20,941 nucleotides of DNA. It comes from an uncultured Clostridia bacterium. Lineage in GTDB: Bacteria > Bacillota > Clostridia > TANB77 > CAG-508. Positions within the stretch are counted from its first letter, which is position 1, and each line of letters begins with the position of its first letter. The notes beneath the pieces are model-generated. The model saw only the letters and a list, made by a program, of their open reading frames with translations. It was not told where the DNA came from and ran no database searches. Made by a program: the position numbers and the translations under genes. Positions 12,558 through 19,564 of the stretch are shown in pieces. The stretch lies in assembly GCA_934167135.1 (NCBI GenBank), contig CAKPKI010000018.1, positions 1 through 20,941 on the forward strand, read 5' to 3'.

Positions 12558-13946
12558 ATGGAGCAAGAATTGGCATATTCTTTTCACTTGGGTAGTGATA
12601 AAAACAAAAGTAAATTAGCAAAGAAAGTTGCAAAAGAAAATGTATCTGGCACTACTTCTCTATCTAATAATGCAATTCAAAATGCAAAAGATTTATCAGA
12701 TGTAAACAAACATAATTTGAGAGATTATGATAATCAAACAGAACTAATTAGAACAATATATGGAACAAATAATATTGTAAATGATGTTAAGCAAGTATAT
12801 CTAGATGAATTTGAACAAGCAAGACTAGAATATAATAACAAACAAACTCGTGAAGATAGAAAAATTGAAGATTATTTTAAAAAAGTATGTGAATCTCAAA
12901 ATGATATTGCGTGTGAAATAATAATAGAGCTTGGAGATATGGACTTTTGGAATGATAAATACGAAAGCTATAGATTTAGAATGGTTGATGTATATAATGA
13001 ACAAGTAAAGGACTTAATTAAAATTGTACCAGACTTAAAAATAGCAAATGCAACAATACACTTTGACGAAACATCTCCCCATATGCATATTGTAGGTGTT
13101 CCAGTAACTACAAATTGTACTAGAGGAATGAGAAAACAAGTTGGAAAAAGTAAATTATTTACAAAAGCAACGCTAACTGAAATACAAGATAAAATGAGAA
13201 ATGCTTGTATTAAGTCTTTTAATAAATTTTATGATATGGAAATTAAACTAAAAGAAAAACAAAAAGGTAGAAATCAAGATATTAATGTTAAAAATATGAG
13301 CAATTATAGAATGATAAAAAAACAACTTGCTGAAAAAGAGAAAAAACTTGAAAAAGCTAATAAACAAACTAACAAACTAGATAATACAACAAAAGATATA
13401 AATCAAATATTAGATACTTTAAAACCTGCTAAGTTTAATAAAAATAATATGGTTATTTCAAACGAGGATTTCGAGAAAATCAAAAATTTTACTAAAGATG
13501 TAAAAGATACCACTAAAACAGTTAGAAGTGTTAATGACTTAAATGTAGCTATTAGAGATTTTGAACATAGCGCTTTTGAAATAGAAAAAGAAAATAGTTC
13601 ACTTAAATATCAAATAGAAGAAAAAGATAAAGAAATTTATAATTTAAAAGGTGAATTATCTACTAAAGATAAAATTATTAACAAATTACAAGAAGAAAAA
13701 GAAAGCATAAAGGCTCAATTACACAAATTCAAAGAATTTTGGCATAATATTATGGGACATTTCCACAAAAGAATTTGCTATGATAAAGATAATAACTATA
13801 AAATTGTTAGTGATGACTTATATAAGAATGGAATATTTACTGATGATGAAAATGAAATTGCAAATAATATAGCTAGAAAAGTCAAACCAAAAGATGAAAT
13901 AAATAATGCTAAAAATAATAGAAAGAAATACGATACAAGATTTTAA
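12558..13946 (+). CDS. MobV/Pre-family relaxase, 462 aa
   Basis: The start is ATG 12558 with AAAGGAGG (12545-12552) upstream; an earlier in-frame ATG at 12507 would include the oriT hairpin. The metal-binding motif is canonical: ATIHFDETSPHMHIVGVPV with H168, D170, E171, H175 and H177. The first ~150 residues differ from standard MobV N-termini (ELAYSFHLGSDKNKSKLAKK). After ~residue 260 the protein is mainly Lys/Glu-rich coiled coil. It should nick the adjacent oriT and pilot the DNA strand during mobilization by a helper conjugative element. It is only distantly similar to the first relaxase in this window. The next gene starts 18 bases downstream, so they are probably co-transcribed. Confidence 0.88.
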   Translation: MEQELAYSFHLGSDKNKSKLAKKVAKENVSGTTSLSNNAIQNAKDLSDVNKHNLRDYDNQTELIRTIYGTNNIVNDVKQVYLDEFEQARLEYNNKQTREDRKIEDYFKKVCESQNDIACEIIIELGDMDFWNDKYESYRFRMVDVYNEQVKDLIKIVPDLKIANATIHFDETSPHMHIVGVPVTTNCTRGMRKQVGKSKLFTKATLTEIQDKMRNACIKSFNKFYDMEIKLKEKQKGRNQDINVKNMSNYRMIKKQLAEKEKKLEKANKQTNKLDNTTKDINQILDTLKPAKFNKNNMVISNEDFEKIKNFTKDVKDTTKTVRSVNDLNVAIRDFEHSAFEIEKENSSLKYQIEEKDKEIYNLKGELSTKDKIINKLQEEKESIKAQLHKFKEFWHNIMGHFHKRICYDKDNNYKIVSDDLYKNGIFTDDENEIANNIARKVKPKDEINNAKNNRKKYDTRF

Positions 13947-13964
13947 TATGAAGGTAATTAGAAT

Positions 13965-14267
13965 ATGGAAAATGAAAAAGTTGAATATTTAATAAATATG
14001 ATAAATGATATGGATATAAAAGATAAATTAAGGCTAGCAATATGTATGAGCCAAAGCAAATGGTCAGGACTCATATATAATACTAAAGAAAACTATGAAA
14101 AATTTGATAGTATGCTAAAAGATATTGATGAAGAATATAGAACTACTTTAATAAACTTTGCTAAATATAAGCTTGTAATGTTTGCAATAGCTAAACTTAT
14201 GGAAATGGAATCAACAGAACAAAATAAAGTAGATTTATATTTATTTAATAATATAAAATTATGTTAA
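13965..14267 (+). CDS. Hypothetical 100-aa protein downstream of the relaxase
   Basis: ATG 13965 has a modest GAAGGTAA site and follows the relaxase stop by 18 bases. The product begins MENEKVEYLINMINDMDIKD and is acidic and wholly helical in appearance, with no membrane segment; I do not recognise it. Its stop is immediately followed by a strong promoter for the next gene. An accessory mobilization role is possible from position alone. Confidence 0.6.
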   Translation: MENEKVEYLINMINDMDIKDKLRLAICMSQSKWSGLIYNTKENYEKFDSMLKDIDEEYRTTLINFAKYKLVMFAIAKLMEMESTEQNKVDLYLFNNIKLC

Positions 14268-14268
14268 T

Positions 14269-14297
14269 TTGACTTTTTTAGAAAAATATGCTATAAT
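14269..14297 (+). promoter_or_regulatory. Promoter of the structured leader before the 74-aa membrane protein
   Basis: TTGACT (14269-14274) and a perfect TATAAT (14292-14297) are 17 bp apart, with an extended -10 TG at 14289. It overlaps the end of the preceding gene by nothing more than its junction. Confidence 0.8.
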
Positions 14298-14314
14298 ATA
14301 TTTATATAATGTAC

Positions 14315-14392
14315 TTTACACAGCAAAGTCTAGAGAAAATTTATTATTTTTTCTGGAGGGGCTGTGTAAACCTCCAGATAATTTTAGGAGGT
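14315..14392 (+). promoter_or_regulatory. 5' leader with competing hairpins that can mask the ribosome binding site
   Basis: TTTACACAGC (14315-14324) pairs perfectly with GCTGTGTAAA (14361-14370). TCTGGAGG (14352-14359) pairs perfectly with CCTCCAGA (14371-14378). The two helices interlock and are unlikely to form together. If the first forms, CCTCC is free to pair with the ribosome binding site AGGAGGT (14386-14392). If the second forms, the site is open. The same logic recurs at 18949-19006. Confidence 0.6.
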
Positions 14393-14400
14393 ATGCAAAC

Positions 14401-14625
14401 ATGAAAGCTAATAAGGTTAAATTTTGGGCTCGGATAGGAGAGATTGCATTTTTTCTGTTTCTGTTTTTTTATGCAGGTTGGGAATCGCAATATGAACCTT
14501 TCGAATCTGCTGGTACGACGGCACAGATACTTGCTTTGATTTTCTTTGGGTTGATACTTGTCTTTGCTGAAGCAATAGTAAGAATAATTGGTTATTTTGC
14601 TGAGATTCTTGAAGAAAGAAAATAA
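14401..14625 (+). CDS. Small two-helix membrane protein, 74 aa
   Basis: The start ATG 14401 is set by AGGAGGT 8 bases upstream; the frame is open further upstream but that part is the structured leader. The sequence begins MKANKVKFWARIGEIAFFLF. It has two hydrophobic segments (IAFFLFLFFYAGW and ILALIFFGLILVFAEAIVRI) joined by a polar loop (ESQYEPFESAGTTAQ), and ends EILEERK. It uses more GC-rich codons than its neighbours (CGG, ACG, TCG), a hint of different ancestry. Function unknown; no family recognised. A strong terminator follows. Confidence 0.6.
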   Translation: MKANKVKFWARIGEIAFFLFLFFYAGWESQYEPFESAGTTAQILALIFFGLILVFAEAIVRIIGYFAEILEERK

Positions 14626-14643
14626 TACCAGTAATTTGCTTTC

Positions 14644-14686
14644 AATAGTAAAGAGATTTGTGTAAGCAAGTCTCTTTACTATTTTT
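14644..14686 (+). terminator. Strong intrinsic terminator
   Basis: AATAGTAAAGAGA (14644-14656) pairs perfectly over 13 bp with TCTCTTTACTATT (14671-14683), followed by TTT. Confidence 0.85.
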
Positions 14687-14723
14687 AATTATGAAACAGC
14701 TTTATAAATTTTTAGTTTTTGTA

Positions 14724-14751
14724 TTGTATTTTATCAAAAATATGATATACT
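14724..14751 (+). promoter_or_regulatory. Promoter of the orphan structured RNA
   Basis: TTGTAT (14724-14729) and TATACT (14746-14751) are 16 bp apart, with an extended -10 TG at 14743-14744. The predicted start is near 14758. Confidence 0.6.
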
Positions 14752-14756
14752 TTAAT

Positions 14757-14876
14757 AAATTGATTGATATTTATATCAATCGTCAAGAGAGCCAAAAAGT
14801 TGTAGATAACTACTTCGATGGCACCAAGTGCAGTAATACCAATGGCTCTCGAAAATAGCCTTGGTATTATTTTTTT
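14757..14876 (+). ncRNA. Unidentified structured RNA, riboswitch-like architecture
   Basis: Elements in order: hairpin GATTGATAT/ATATCAATC (14762-14770, 14773-14781); closing helix GAGAGCC (14787-14793) with GGCTCTC (14844-14850); inside it GTAG/CTAC and GCAC/GTGC hairpins. A terminator follows, formed by AATACCAATGGC (14835-14846) with GCCTTGGTATT (14858-14868) and a T run to 14876. The closing helix and the terminator share bases 14844-14846, so they compete as in a riboswitch. No ORF with an RBS fits the region; a 66-codon frame across it has no supporting start. No clear gene follows on the plus strand for 300 bp, so it may be a stand-alone small RNA. I do not recognise the family. Confidence 0.55.
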
Positions 14877-14890
14877 GTCAATTTGCACGA

Positions 14891-14914
14891 TGTCTAAACA
14901 AATGTCTAAACAAA
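14891..14914. repeat. Perfect tandem 12-bp repeat (TGTCTAAACAAA x2)
   Basis: The two copies are at 14891-14902 and 14903-14914. They lie just downstream of the stop of the tyrosine-integrase remnant, where arm-type integrase binding sites are common. Confidence 0.7.
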
Positions 14915-14928
14915 TTACATTAAATTTC

Positions 14929-15042
14929 TTAACTAGCTTCTTTTTCTAAGTTTAATTTTTCCATTATTATATTTGCAGTATGTTCTTTGTCTGTACTATC
15001 CAGATGAGTATATATATTAGTTGTAGATACATTATCACATTT
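14929..15042 (-). pseudogene. Tyrosine recombinase (phage integrase) remnant, C-terminal end only
   Basis: On the complement the frame reads DNVSTTNIYTHLDSTDKEHT and then ANIIMEKLNLEKEAS to a stop at 14929-14931. NVSTTNIYTH is the end of the integrase catalytic domain, and Tyr in IYTH is the nucleophile of this family. Upstream the frame closes with TGA after two Lys codons, and I see no start or upstream catalytic residues (Arg, His-x-x-Arg) in 15043-15190. It is a dead relic of an earlier integrative element. Its presence marks this point as an old insertion boundary. Confidence 0.75.
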
Positions 15043-15077
15043 CTTTCATATGACTCCATAAAAATATTCTACACAAC

Positions 15078-15106
15078 TTGATTTTTTTGTATAATTTAGT
15101 TATAAT
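15078..15106 (+). promoter_or_regulatory. Promoter for the 140-aa gene
   Basis: TTGATT (15078-15083) and TATAAT (15101-15106) are 17 bp apart. A leader of about 80 nt follows to the ATG at 15194. Confidence 0.75.
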
Positions 15107-15193
15107 AGCTCTAGATGAATTGTTTTTACCTCAATCCATCAGCTTGTAACTACTAATTAATATAGGAATGGCAATTGCCAAGGAGGAATAACT

Positions 15194-15616
15194 ATGACAG
15201 TAAGCAATCAGCAGAAAATCGGAACTCATTTCAAAAAGGAAAACATTTTTCTGGCTACAGTTTCAGCAAGCAAGGCCGAAACTAAAGAAACGCTCAAAAC
15301 TCAAATGGCTGGTATGGATAGTAAAGTACCAGAAGATTTAATGGAATTATTTGTTGATAAGGGTTTTATTAATTCAGAGGAATTTGATGTTTTTTACAAA
15401 GATGAGACTGGATATACTCGCTTTGTAGAAGAAGGACCAGAAATTTTTGCTGGTGATAATTCAGACGGAAAAGGTATTATTCGGAATATTGTTTCAATCT
15501 GGGAATATTATTCAGAAGACCAGGTTATTGAATGCACAATAAATAGCAAATTTTTAGCAATAATGGTTTCGGATATGGCTCCTATTTACAAATATAATGA
15601 GGATTACAACAGATAA
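15194..15616 (+). CDS. Hypothetical 140-aa protein
   Basis: ATG 15194 has AAGGAGG 7 bases upstream. The protein is acidic and soluble; it starts MTVSNQQKIGTHFKKENIFL and has a helical middle (VPEDLMELFVDKGFINSEEF) and a beta-like end (VIECTINSKFLAIMVSDMAP). I do not recognise a domain. It has its own promoter and a strong terminator, so it is a single-gene unit. It lies immediately outside the mobile block, next to the integrase remnant, and could be host or cargo. Confidence 0.6.
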   Translation: MTVSNQQKIGTHFKKENIFLATVSASKAETKETLKTQMAGMDSKVPEDLMELFVDKGFINSEEFDVFYKDETGYTRFVEEGPEIFAGDNSDGKGIIRNIVSIWEYYSEDQVIECTINSKFLAIMVSDMAPIYKYNEDYNR

Positions 15617-15642
15617 CTGAAGTGTAATAAAGTCATTTAAGT

Positions 15643-15693
15643 ATAACAGCACATTCACAATATTGGTATAGTGGAATGTGCTGTTATTTTTTC
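15643..15693 (+). terminator. Strong intrinsic terminator after the 140-aa gene
   Basis: ATAACAGCACATTC (15643-15656) pairs perfectly over 14 bp with GAATGTGCTGTTAT (15674-15687), followed by a T run. Confidence 0.9.
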
Positions 15694-15830
15694 TATTTTG
15701 ACAAATGGAAATCGATGAAATTACCTACTATTGGTTAATGATATATTTTAAATTAATACAAAGAACTCTTTGAAAATTTTATCAAAACCATTATCAAGTA
15801 AGAATTACCTTGTAAAATTTAAATAAAATA

Positions 15831-15859
15831 TTGAAAAATGGAAACAATATTGATAAAAT
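15831..15859 (+). promoter_or_regulatory. Promoter of the dehydrogenase gene
   Basis: TTGAAA (15831-15836) and TAAAAT (15854-15859) are 17 bp apart, with an extended -10 TG. The leader carries ATTGCAT/ATGCAAT (about 15874-15890) and GCCA/TGGC hairpins. The 15694-15830 stretch holds nothing else that I can see. Confidence 0.55.
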
Positions 15860-15939
15860 GTGTCTATCGATAAATTGCATAAAATGCAATTTAAAGTAAA
15901 ATTTTGCAAGCCAGAATTGGCAGAATAGGAGGTCTTTCT

Positions 15940-17016
15940 ATGGAAAGAAAAATTAAAGTAGTTCAATATGGAGTAGGCAAAATGAGTTTATACACAATGA
16001 GATATGTGTATGAAAAGGGAGCAGAAATAGTAGGAGCTATTGATGTAAATCCAAATGTAATAGGAAAAGATATTGGAGAAATATTGGGAACAGAAAACAA
16101 AGGAGTAATAGTAACAAGTGCAGAAAATGCAAAAGAAATGTTACAAGCAGTAAAACCAGATATAGCAATAGTAACAACAATGAGTTTAATAAAAGATTTA
16201 GAAAATCCACTAATGTTATGTGCAGAATTAGGAATAAATGCAATAACAACATGTGAAGAAGCATTTTATCCAGAAAATTCAAATCCAACATTAACAAGTA
16301 AAATAGATGAATTAGCAAAGAAAAATAACTGTACAATTACAGGAAGCGGATATCAAGATATATATTGGGGACAACTAATTTCATCAATTGCGGGTTCAAC
16401 ACAAAAAATAACAAAAATCAAAGGAAGTTCAAGTTATAATGTAGAAGAATATGGAATAGCATTAGCAAAGGCACATGGAGCTGGACTTACATTAGAAGCA
16501 TTTGATAAAGAAGTTGCGTCAGTTGACAAAATAAGTGATGAAGAAAGACAAAAAATAATAGAAAGTGGAGAATACTTACCATCATATATGTGGAATGTAA
16601 ATGGATGGTTATGTGAAAAATTAGGACTAACAGTAAAATCACAAAGACAAAAATGTGTACCACAAACATATAAAGAAGATTTATATTCATCAACATTAGG
16701 AATGACAGTAAAAGCAGGAGATGCAACAGGAATGAGTGCTGTTGTTACAACAGAAACAGAAGAAGGAATAACAATAGAAAGTGAATGTATTGGTAAAGTA
16801 TATGCACCAGATGAATTTGATAAAAATGAATGGACTGTATATGGAGAGCCAGATACAACAATAGTTGTAGCAAAGCCAGCAACAGTAGAATTAACTTGTG
16901 GTTCTGTAGTAAATAGAATTCCAGATGTTATAAATTCAAAACCTGGATATGTTCCAACATGTGAATTTGGAGAACTAACTTTTAAAGTAAAACCATTAAA
17001 TGAATATGTAAAATAA
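15940..17016 (+). CDS. 2,4-diaminopentanoate dehydrogenase-like NAD(P)-dependent oxidoreductase, 358 aa
   Basis: The start ATG 15940 is set by AGGAGGT 6 bases upstream. A Rossmann nucleotide-binding motif lies at the N-terminus (KVVQYGVGKMSLYTMRYV, residues 6-23) and is followed by GAEIVGAIDVNPNVIGKDIGE, as in the dihydrodipicolinate reductase (DapB) N-terminal fold. The long C-terminal half and overall length fit the 2,4-diaminopentanoate dehydrogenase group, which converts 2,4-diaminopentanoate to 2-amino-4-oxopentanoate in clostridial ornithine/lysine-type fermentation. No other ornithine-degradation gene (such as the aminomutase or thiolase) is adjacent, so the substrate is inferred. It is flanked by its own promoter and a perfect terminator. 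Confidence 0.72.
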   Translation: MERKIKVVQYGVGKMSLYTMRYVYEKGAEIVGAIDVNPNVIGKDIGEILGTENKGVIVTSAENAKEMLQAVKPDIAIVTTMSLIKDLENPLMLCAELGINAITTCEEAFYPENSNPTLTSKIDELAKKNNCTITGSGYQDIYWGQLISSIAGSTQKITKIKGSSSYNVEEYGIALAKAHGAGLTLEAFDKEVASVDKISDEERQKIIESGEYLPSYMWNVNGWLCEKLGLTVKSQRQKCVPQTYKEDLYSSTLGMTVKAGDATGMSAVVTTETEEGITIESECIGKVYAPDEFDKNEWTVYGEPDTTIVVAKPATVELTCGSVVNRIPDVINSKPGYVPTCEFGELTFKVKPLNEYVK

Positions 17017-17017
17017 C

Positions 17018-17063
17018 ATAAAAATCAAGGATTAAAAAACGCATTTTAATCCTTGATTTTTAT
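17018..17063 (+). terminator. Very strong intrinsic terminator, 20-bp perfect stem
   Basis: Bases 17018-17037 pair without mismatch with 17044-17063 around AACGCA. The stem is mirrored by A and T runs, so it could work in both directions. Confidence 0.9.
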
Positions 17064-17184
17064 ATAATATTCTCATGTAATGTAGTCTATTATATATTTA
17101 TTATTTTAGCTTGAAAAAAATAATATAAAGATATATAATAATTTTGAAAAAATAATAGTGTTTTAAGAAAGGAAAATTATTAAA

Positions 17185-18336
17185 ATGGATGATAAAGAAT
17201 ATGGGTTAGTACTGGCAGGTGGAGGAACTAAAGGTGCATATGAAGTTGGAATATGGAAAGCTTTATGTGAGATGAAAATAAAAATAACATCAATAGTAGG
17301 AGCATCAATAGGGGCATTAAATGGAGCATTATTTTTACAAGCTGATTACATGGCAACAGCAAAAATGTATGAAAATATAAAAATAGATAATATAATGAAT
17401 GTTAATGGAATTAATACCAATAAAAATATATTTGACCTATCTAATATTTTTAATTTAGCAGCAGATTATACAAAACAAAAAGGAATAGACAATACACCAT
17501 TAAGAGAAATGATAAGAAAATATATTGATATGGACAAACTATATAATTCACCAATAGACTTTGGCCTAGTTACATATTCTGTAAAAAACAAAGAACCTTT
17601 ACAAGTATTTAAGAACGAAATACCAAAAGAAAAAATGGAGGATTACTTATTAGCAAGTTCATGTTTTCCTATATTTAAGCCACAAATAATAAATGGCGAA
17701 GAATACTTTGATGGAGGATTATATGATAATATACCATCAAATATGTTAATAGAAAAAGGCTATAAAAATATAATAATTGCAGATATAGCAGGTGTAGGAT
17801 TTAGCAAAAAAACAATAAGTAAGGACATATATGTAAAAGTAATATCATCATCAGAGGATTTAGGCGGAACTTTTGACTTTAATCATGAAAGAATATTAAA
17901 CAATATTAAATTGGGATATTTAGACACAATGAAAAGTTTCAACAAACTACAAGGACATATATATTATTTTAAACCAGAAGAGTTTGCTAAAATGTTAGAG
18001 GTATTTAATTTACAAACAATTTATGGATTGGAATATGCAGCACAAATGTATAAAATGTATAGATATAGAGAATATACATTTGAAGAATTTATAAAAGAAT
18101 TACAAGAAAGACATTTAGATGCAGAAAAACAATATAAAAAGATGAAAGAAGCTAAGTTAATACAAATAGGAAAAAGAATAAATAGGTTATTTGATAAAGG
18201 ATTAGGAATTTGTATAGTAAAAGATTTATATTTAGATAGACCAGCATCAAAGCTTTCTAATTATATGTTTAATTTTGTAAAAGACTATATAGTTTCAGCT
18301 AAAGCACTAATTGAACTAGGTAATTATTTAAATTAA
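17185..18336 (+). CDS. Patatin-like phospholipase (RssA/NTE type), 383 aa
   Basis: Three hallmark motifs are present in order: the oxyanion-hole glycines GGGTKGAYEVG (12-22), the nucleophile elbow GASIG with Ser41, and the catalytic Asp in DGG (Asp176, DGGLYDNIP). These form the Ser-Asp dyad of the patatin fold, which hydrolyses acyl esters of phospholipids. The patatin domain covers roughly 7-205; the remaining ~180 residues are helical and not assigned. No signal peptide is seen, so it is probably cytoplasmic or membrane-associated from inside. The ribosome binding site is AAAGGAA. The HdeD-like gene follows 17 bases after the stop, suggesting a two-gene operon with a membrane theme. Confidence 0.92.
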   Translation: MDDKEYGLVLAGGGTKGAYEVGIWKALCEMKIKITSIVGASIGALNGALFLQADYMATAKMYENIKIDNIMNVNGINTNKNIFDLSNIFNLAADYTKQKGIDNTPLREMIRKYIDMDKLYNSPIDFGLVTYSVKNKEPLQVFKNEIPKEKMEDYLLASSCFPIFKPQIINGEEYFDGGLYDNIPSNMLIEKGYKNIIIADIAGVGFSKKTISKDIYVKVISSSEDLGGTFDFNHERILNNIKLGYLDTMKSFNKLQGHIYYFKPEEFAKMLEVFNLQTIYGLEYAAQMYKMYRYREYTFEEFIKELQERHLDAEKQYKKMKEAKLIQIGKRINRLFDKGLGICIVKDLYLDRPASKLSNYMFNFVKDYIVSAKALIELGNYLN

Positions 18337-18353
18337 TAAAAAGGAGAATGAAT

Positions 18354-18896
18354 ATGATTTTAGAATTTTTAAAAAAGTATGAAAAAGAATCAATAATAAT
18401 ATCAATGTTATTAATAATTGTATCAATATTTTTAATTGTAAAACCAGGAATTGCACTATCAACAGCTGTAACCTTATTTGCAATTGTATTTATTTTTGAT
18501 GGTATTATAAATATAGTATCTTATATGATGAAAAATACAGAAATTAGAGCATTTAGTAATGAATTAATTATGGGAATCCTACTACTAATATTAGGATTAA
18601 TAATAATATGTAATCAGACATTATTTATATCTATACTTCCAATAATGGTTGGAATGTGGATTTTTATAAAAAGTATTGTAAAAATTCAATTAGCAATTAA
18701 TTTAAAATCAGCAATAGCAGATAAATGGGAACTATTATTAGTATCTTCAGTACTAATGTGTATACTTGGGATTTTAATAATTGTAAATCCATTTGAAGAA
18801 ATTGTTACACTAACAAGATTTATTGGAATAATGATGTTAATAACTGAAATAATTGATGTTTGCGAAAGTATATATTTTTTAGTAAAAACTAAATAA
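18354..18896 (+). CDS. HdeD-family (DUF308) membrane protein, 180 aa
   Basis: The start ATG 18354 is chosen because AAGGAGA ends 6 bases upstream; ATG 18348 is too close. Six hydrophobic segments follow a short charged N-terminus (ILEFLKKYEKES), with repeated G-x-x-L-x-x-x-G patterns (MGILLLILGLIIICNQ, CILGILIIVNPFE) characteristic of DUF308 repeats. Members include HdeD, an acid-stress membrane protein of enterobacteria; in Firmicutes the role is unknown. It is co-directional and close to the patatin gene. A terminator follows at 18912-18947. Confidence 0.85.
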   Translation: MILEFLKKYEKESIIISMLLIIVSIFLIVKPGIALSTAVTLFAIVFIFDGIINIVSYMMKNTEIRAFSNELIMGILLLILGLIIICNQTLFISILPIMVGMWIFIKSIVKIQLAINLKSAIADKWELLLVSSVLMCILGILIIVNPFEEIVTLTRFIGIMMLITEIIDVCESIYFLVKTK

Positions 18897-18911
18897 AATA
18901 TACACAAATAT

Positions 18912-18947
18912 AAAAAAATATGCTATAATCTAATAGCATATTTTTTT
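18912..18947 (+). terminator. Terminator that overlaps the promoter of the next gene
   Basis: A 14-bp stem (18912-18925 with 18934-18947) ends in seven T and should stop transcripts from the HdeD-like gene. The same bases contain TGCTATAAT (18921-18929), an extended -10, with a weak -35 (TACACA, 18901-18906) 17 bp upstream. Transcripts starting near 18935 would lack the 5' arm and escape termination. Confidence 0.75.
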
Positions 18948-18948
18948 G

Positions 18949-19006
18949 GGAACCTAAAAGTATTAAAAACTTGGAGGTTTCACACCTCCAAAAGAATTTG
19001 AGGAGG
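18949..19006 (+). promoter_or_regulatory. 5' leader switch before the 156-aa gene
   Basis: TTGGAGGT (18971-18978) pairs perfectly with ACCTCCAA (18984-18991). Alternatively GGAACCT (18949-18955) pairs with AGGTTTC (18975-18981), freeing CCTCC to mask the ribosome binding site GAGGAGG (19000-19006). This is the same GGAGG/CCTCC/AGGAGG scheme as at 14315-14392. Confidence 0.55.
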
Positions 19007-19013
19007 CAAAAAA

Positions 19014-19484
19014 ATGAAAAAAACAGAAGAATTAGCTGAAAAGATAAAACCTAAATTAATAAAACATAGAGAAGAACAAGTTGAATTTTTGTGGAAGGAT
19101 TTTTTGGAATCAATAGAAAAAATAATTAACAAATTACCAGAAAACATATTGTATCAAACACGGAGAATATCAATTCTGTATGAAATAAATCAAAAAGAAG
19201 CAAAAATTTACAGAAGTAAATTTGCGGAAATAGATAATGATGGAGAAATGCAATATGAGCTTAATGATATATTAATAGGAAGCATAAGAGAAACAAAAAG
19301 TGCATTAATAGATTTTGCTAAAAGAGCAAAAAGTGATTACTATTGTTGTACTAGTTGTTTTAAGTCAGAATGGATATATGATTTTGAAATGTCAGATATA
19401 TTAATAGTAGAATTTTGGCTAGAAAAAATAGAAATAAAACCACAAAAAAATCCAAAGACAAAACGAAAAATTGTAATTGAATAA
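19014..19484 (+). CDS. Hypothetical 156-aa protein with a CCxxC motif
   Basis: ATG 19014 has an excellent GAGGAGG site 7 bases upstream. The N-terminal ~80 residues are helical and charged (KKTEELAEKIKPKLIKHREE). YYCCTSCFKSEW near residue 105 could bind metal, but a second Cys pair is absent. The tail is basic (KPQKNPKTKRKIVIE). No membrane segment. I do not recognise a family. A terminator follows, so it is a single-gene unit apart from leader control. Confidence 0.6.
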   Translation: MKKTEELAEKIKPKLIKHREEQVEFLWKDFLESIEKIINKLPENILYQTRRISILYEINQKEAKIYRSKFAEIDNDGEMQYELNDILIGSIRETKSALIDFAKRAKSDYYCCTSCFKSEWIYDFEMSDILIVEFWLEKIEIKPQKNPKTKRKIVIE

Positions 19485-19501
19485 AATGGGATTTTCAGTT
19501 A

Positions 19502-19532
19502 AAAAAGCAACCTTATATACAAGGTTGTTTTT
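19502..19532 (+). terminator. Intrinsic terminator
   Basis: CAACCTT (19508-19514) pairs with AAGGTTG (19521-19527), extended by an A run against a T run with one bulged G. Confidence 0.8.
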
Positions 19533-19564
19533 ATATATTAAAGAAAAAAGGAGGAAATTAATAA

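Noticed and set aside
14401..14625. Longer version of the small membrane protein from the frame open at 14269
   Set aside because: The extra N-terminal part coincides with the promoter and the paired leader; the AGGAGGT site fixes the start at 14401.
14658..14858. A 66-codon reading frame across the structured RNA
   Set aside because: It starts inside a terminator hairpin, has no RBS, and overlaps an RNA with promoter, paired helices and terminator.
16037..16336. Leucine-rich minus-strand frames within the dehydrogenase gene (also 16487-16726)
   Set aside because: They are complements of AT-rich coding sequence (TTT/TTA-rich antisense) with no RBS; the plus-strand gene is clear.
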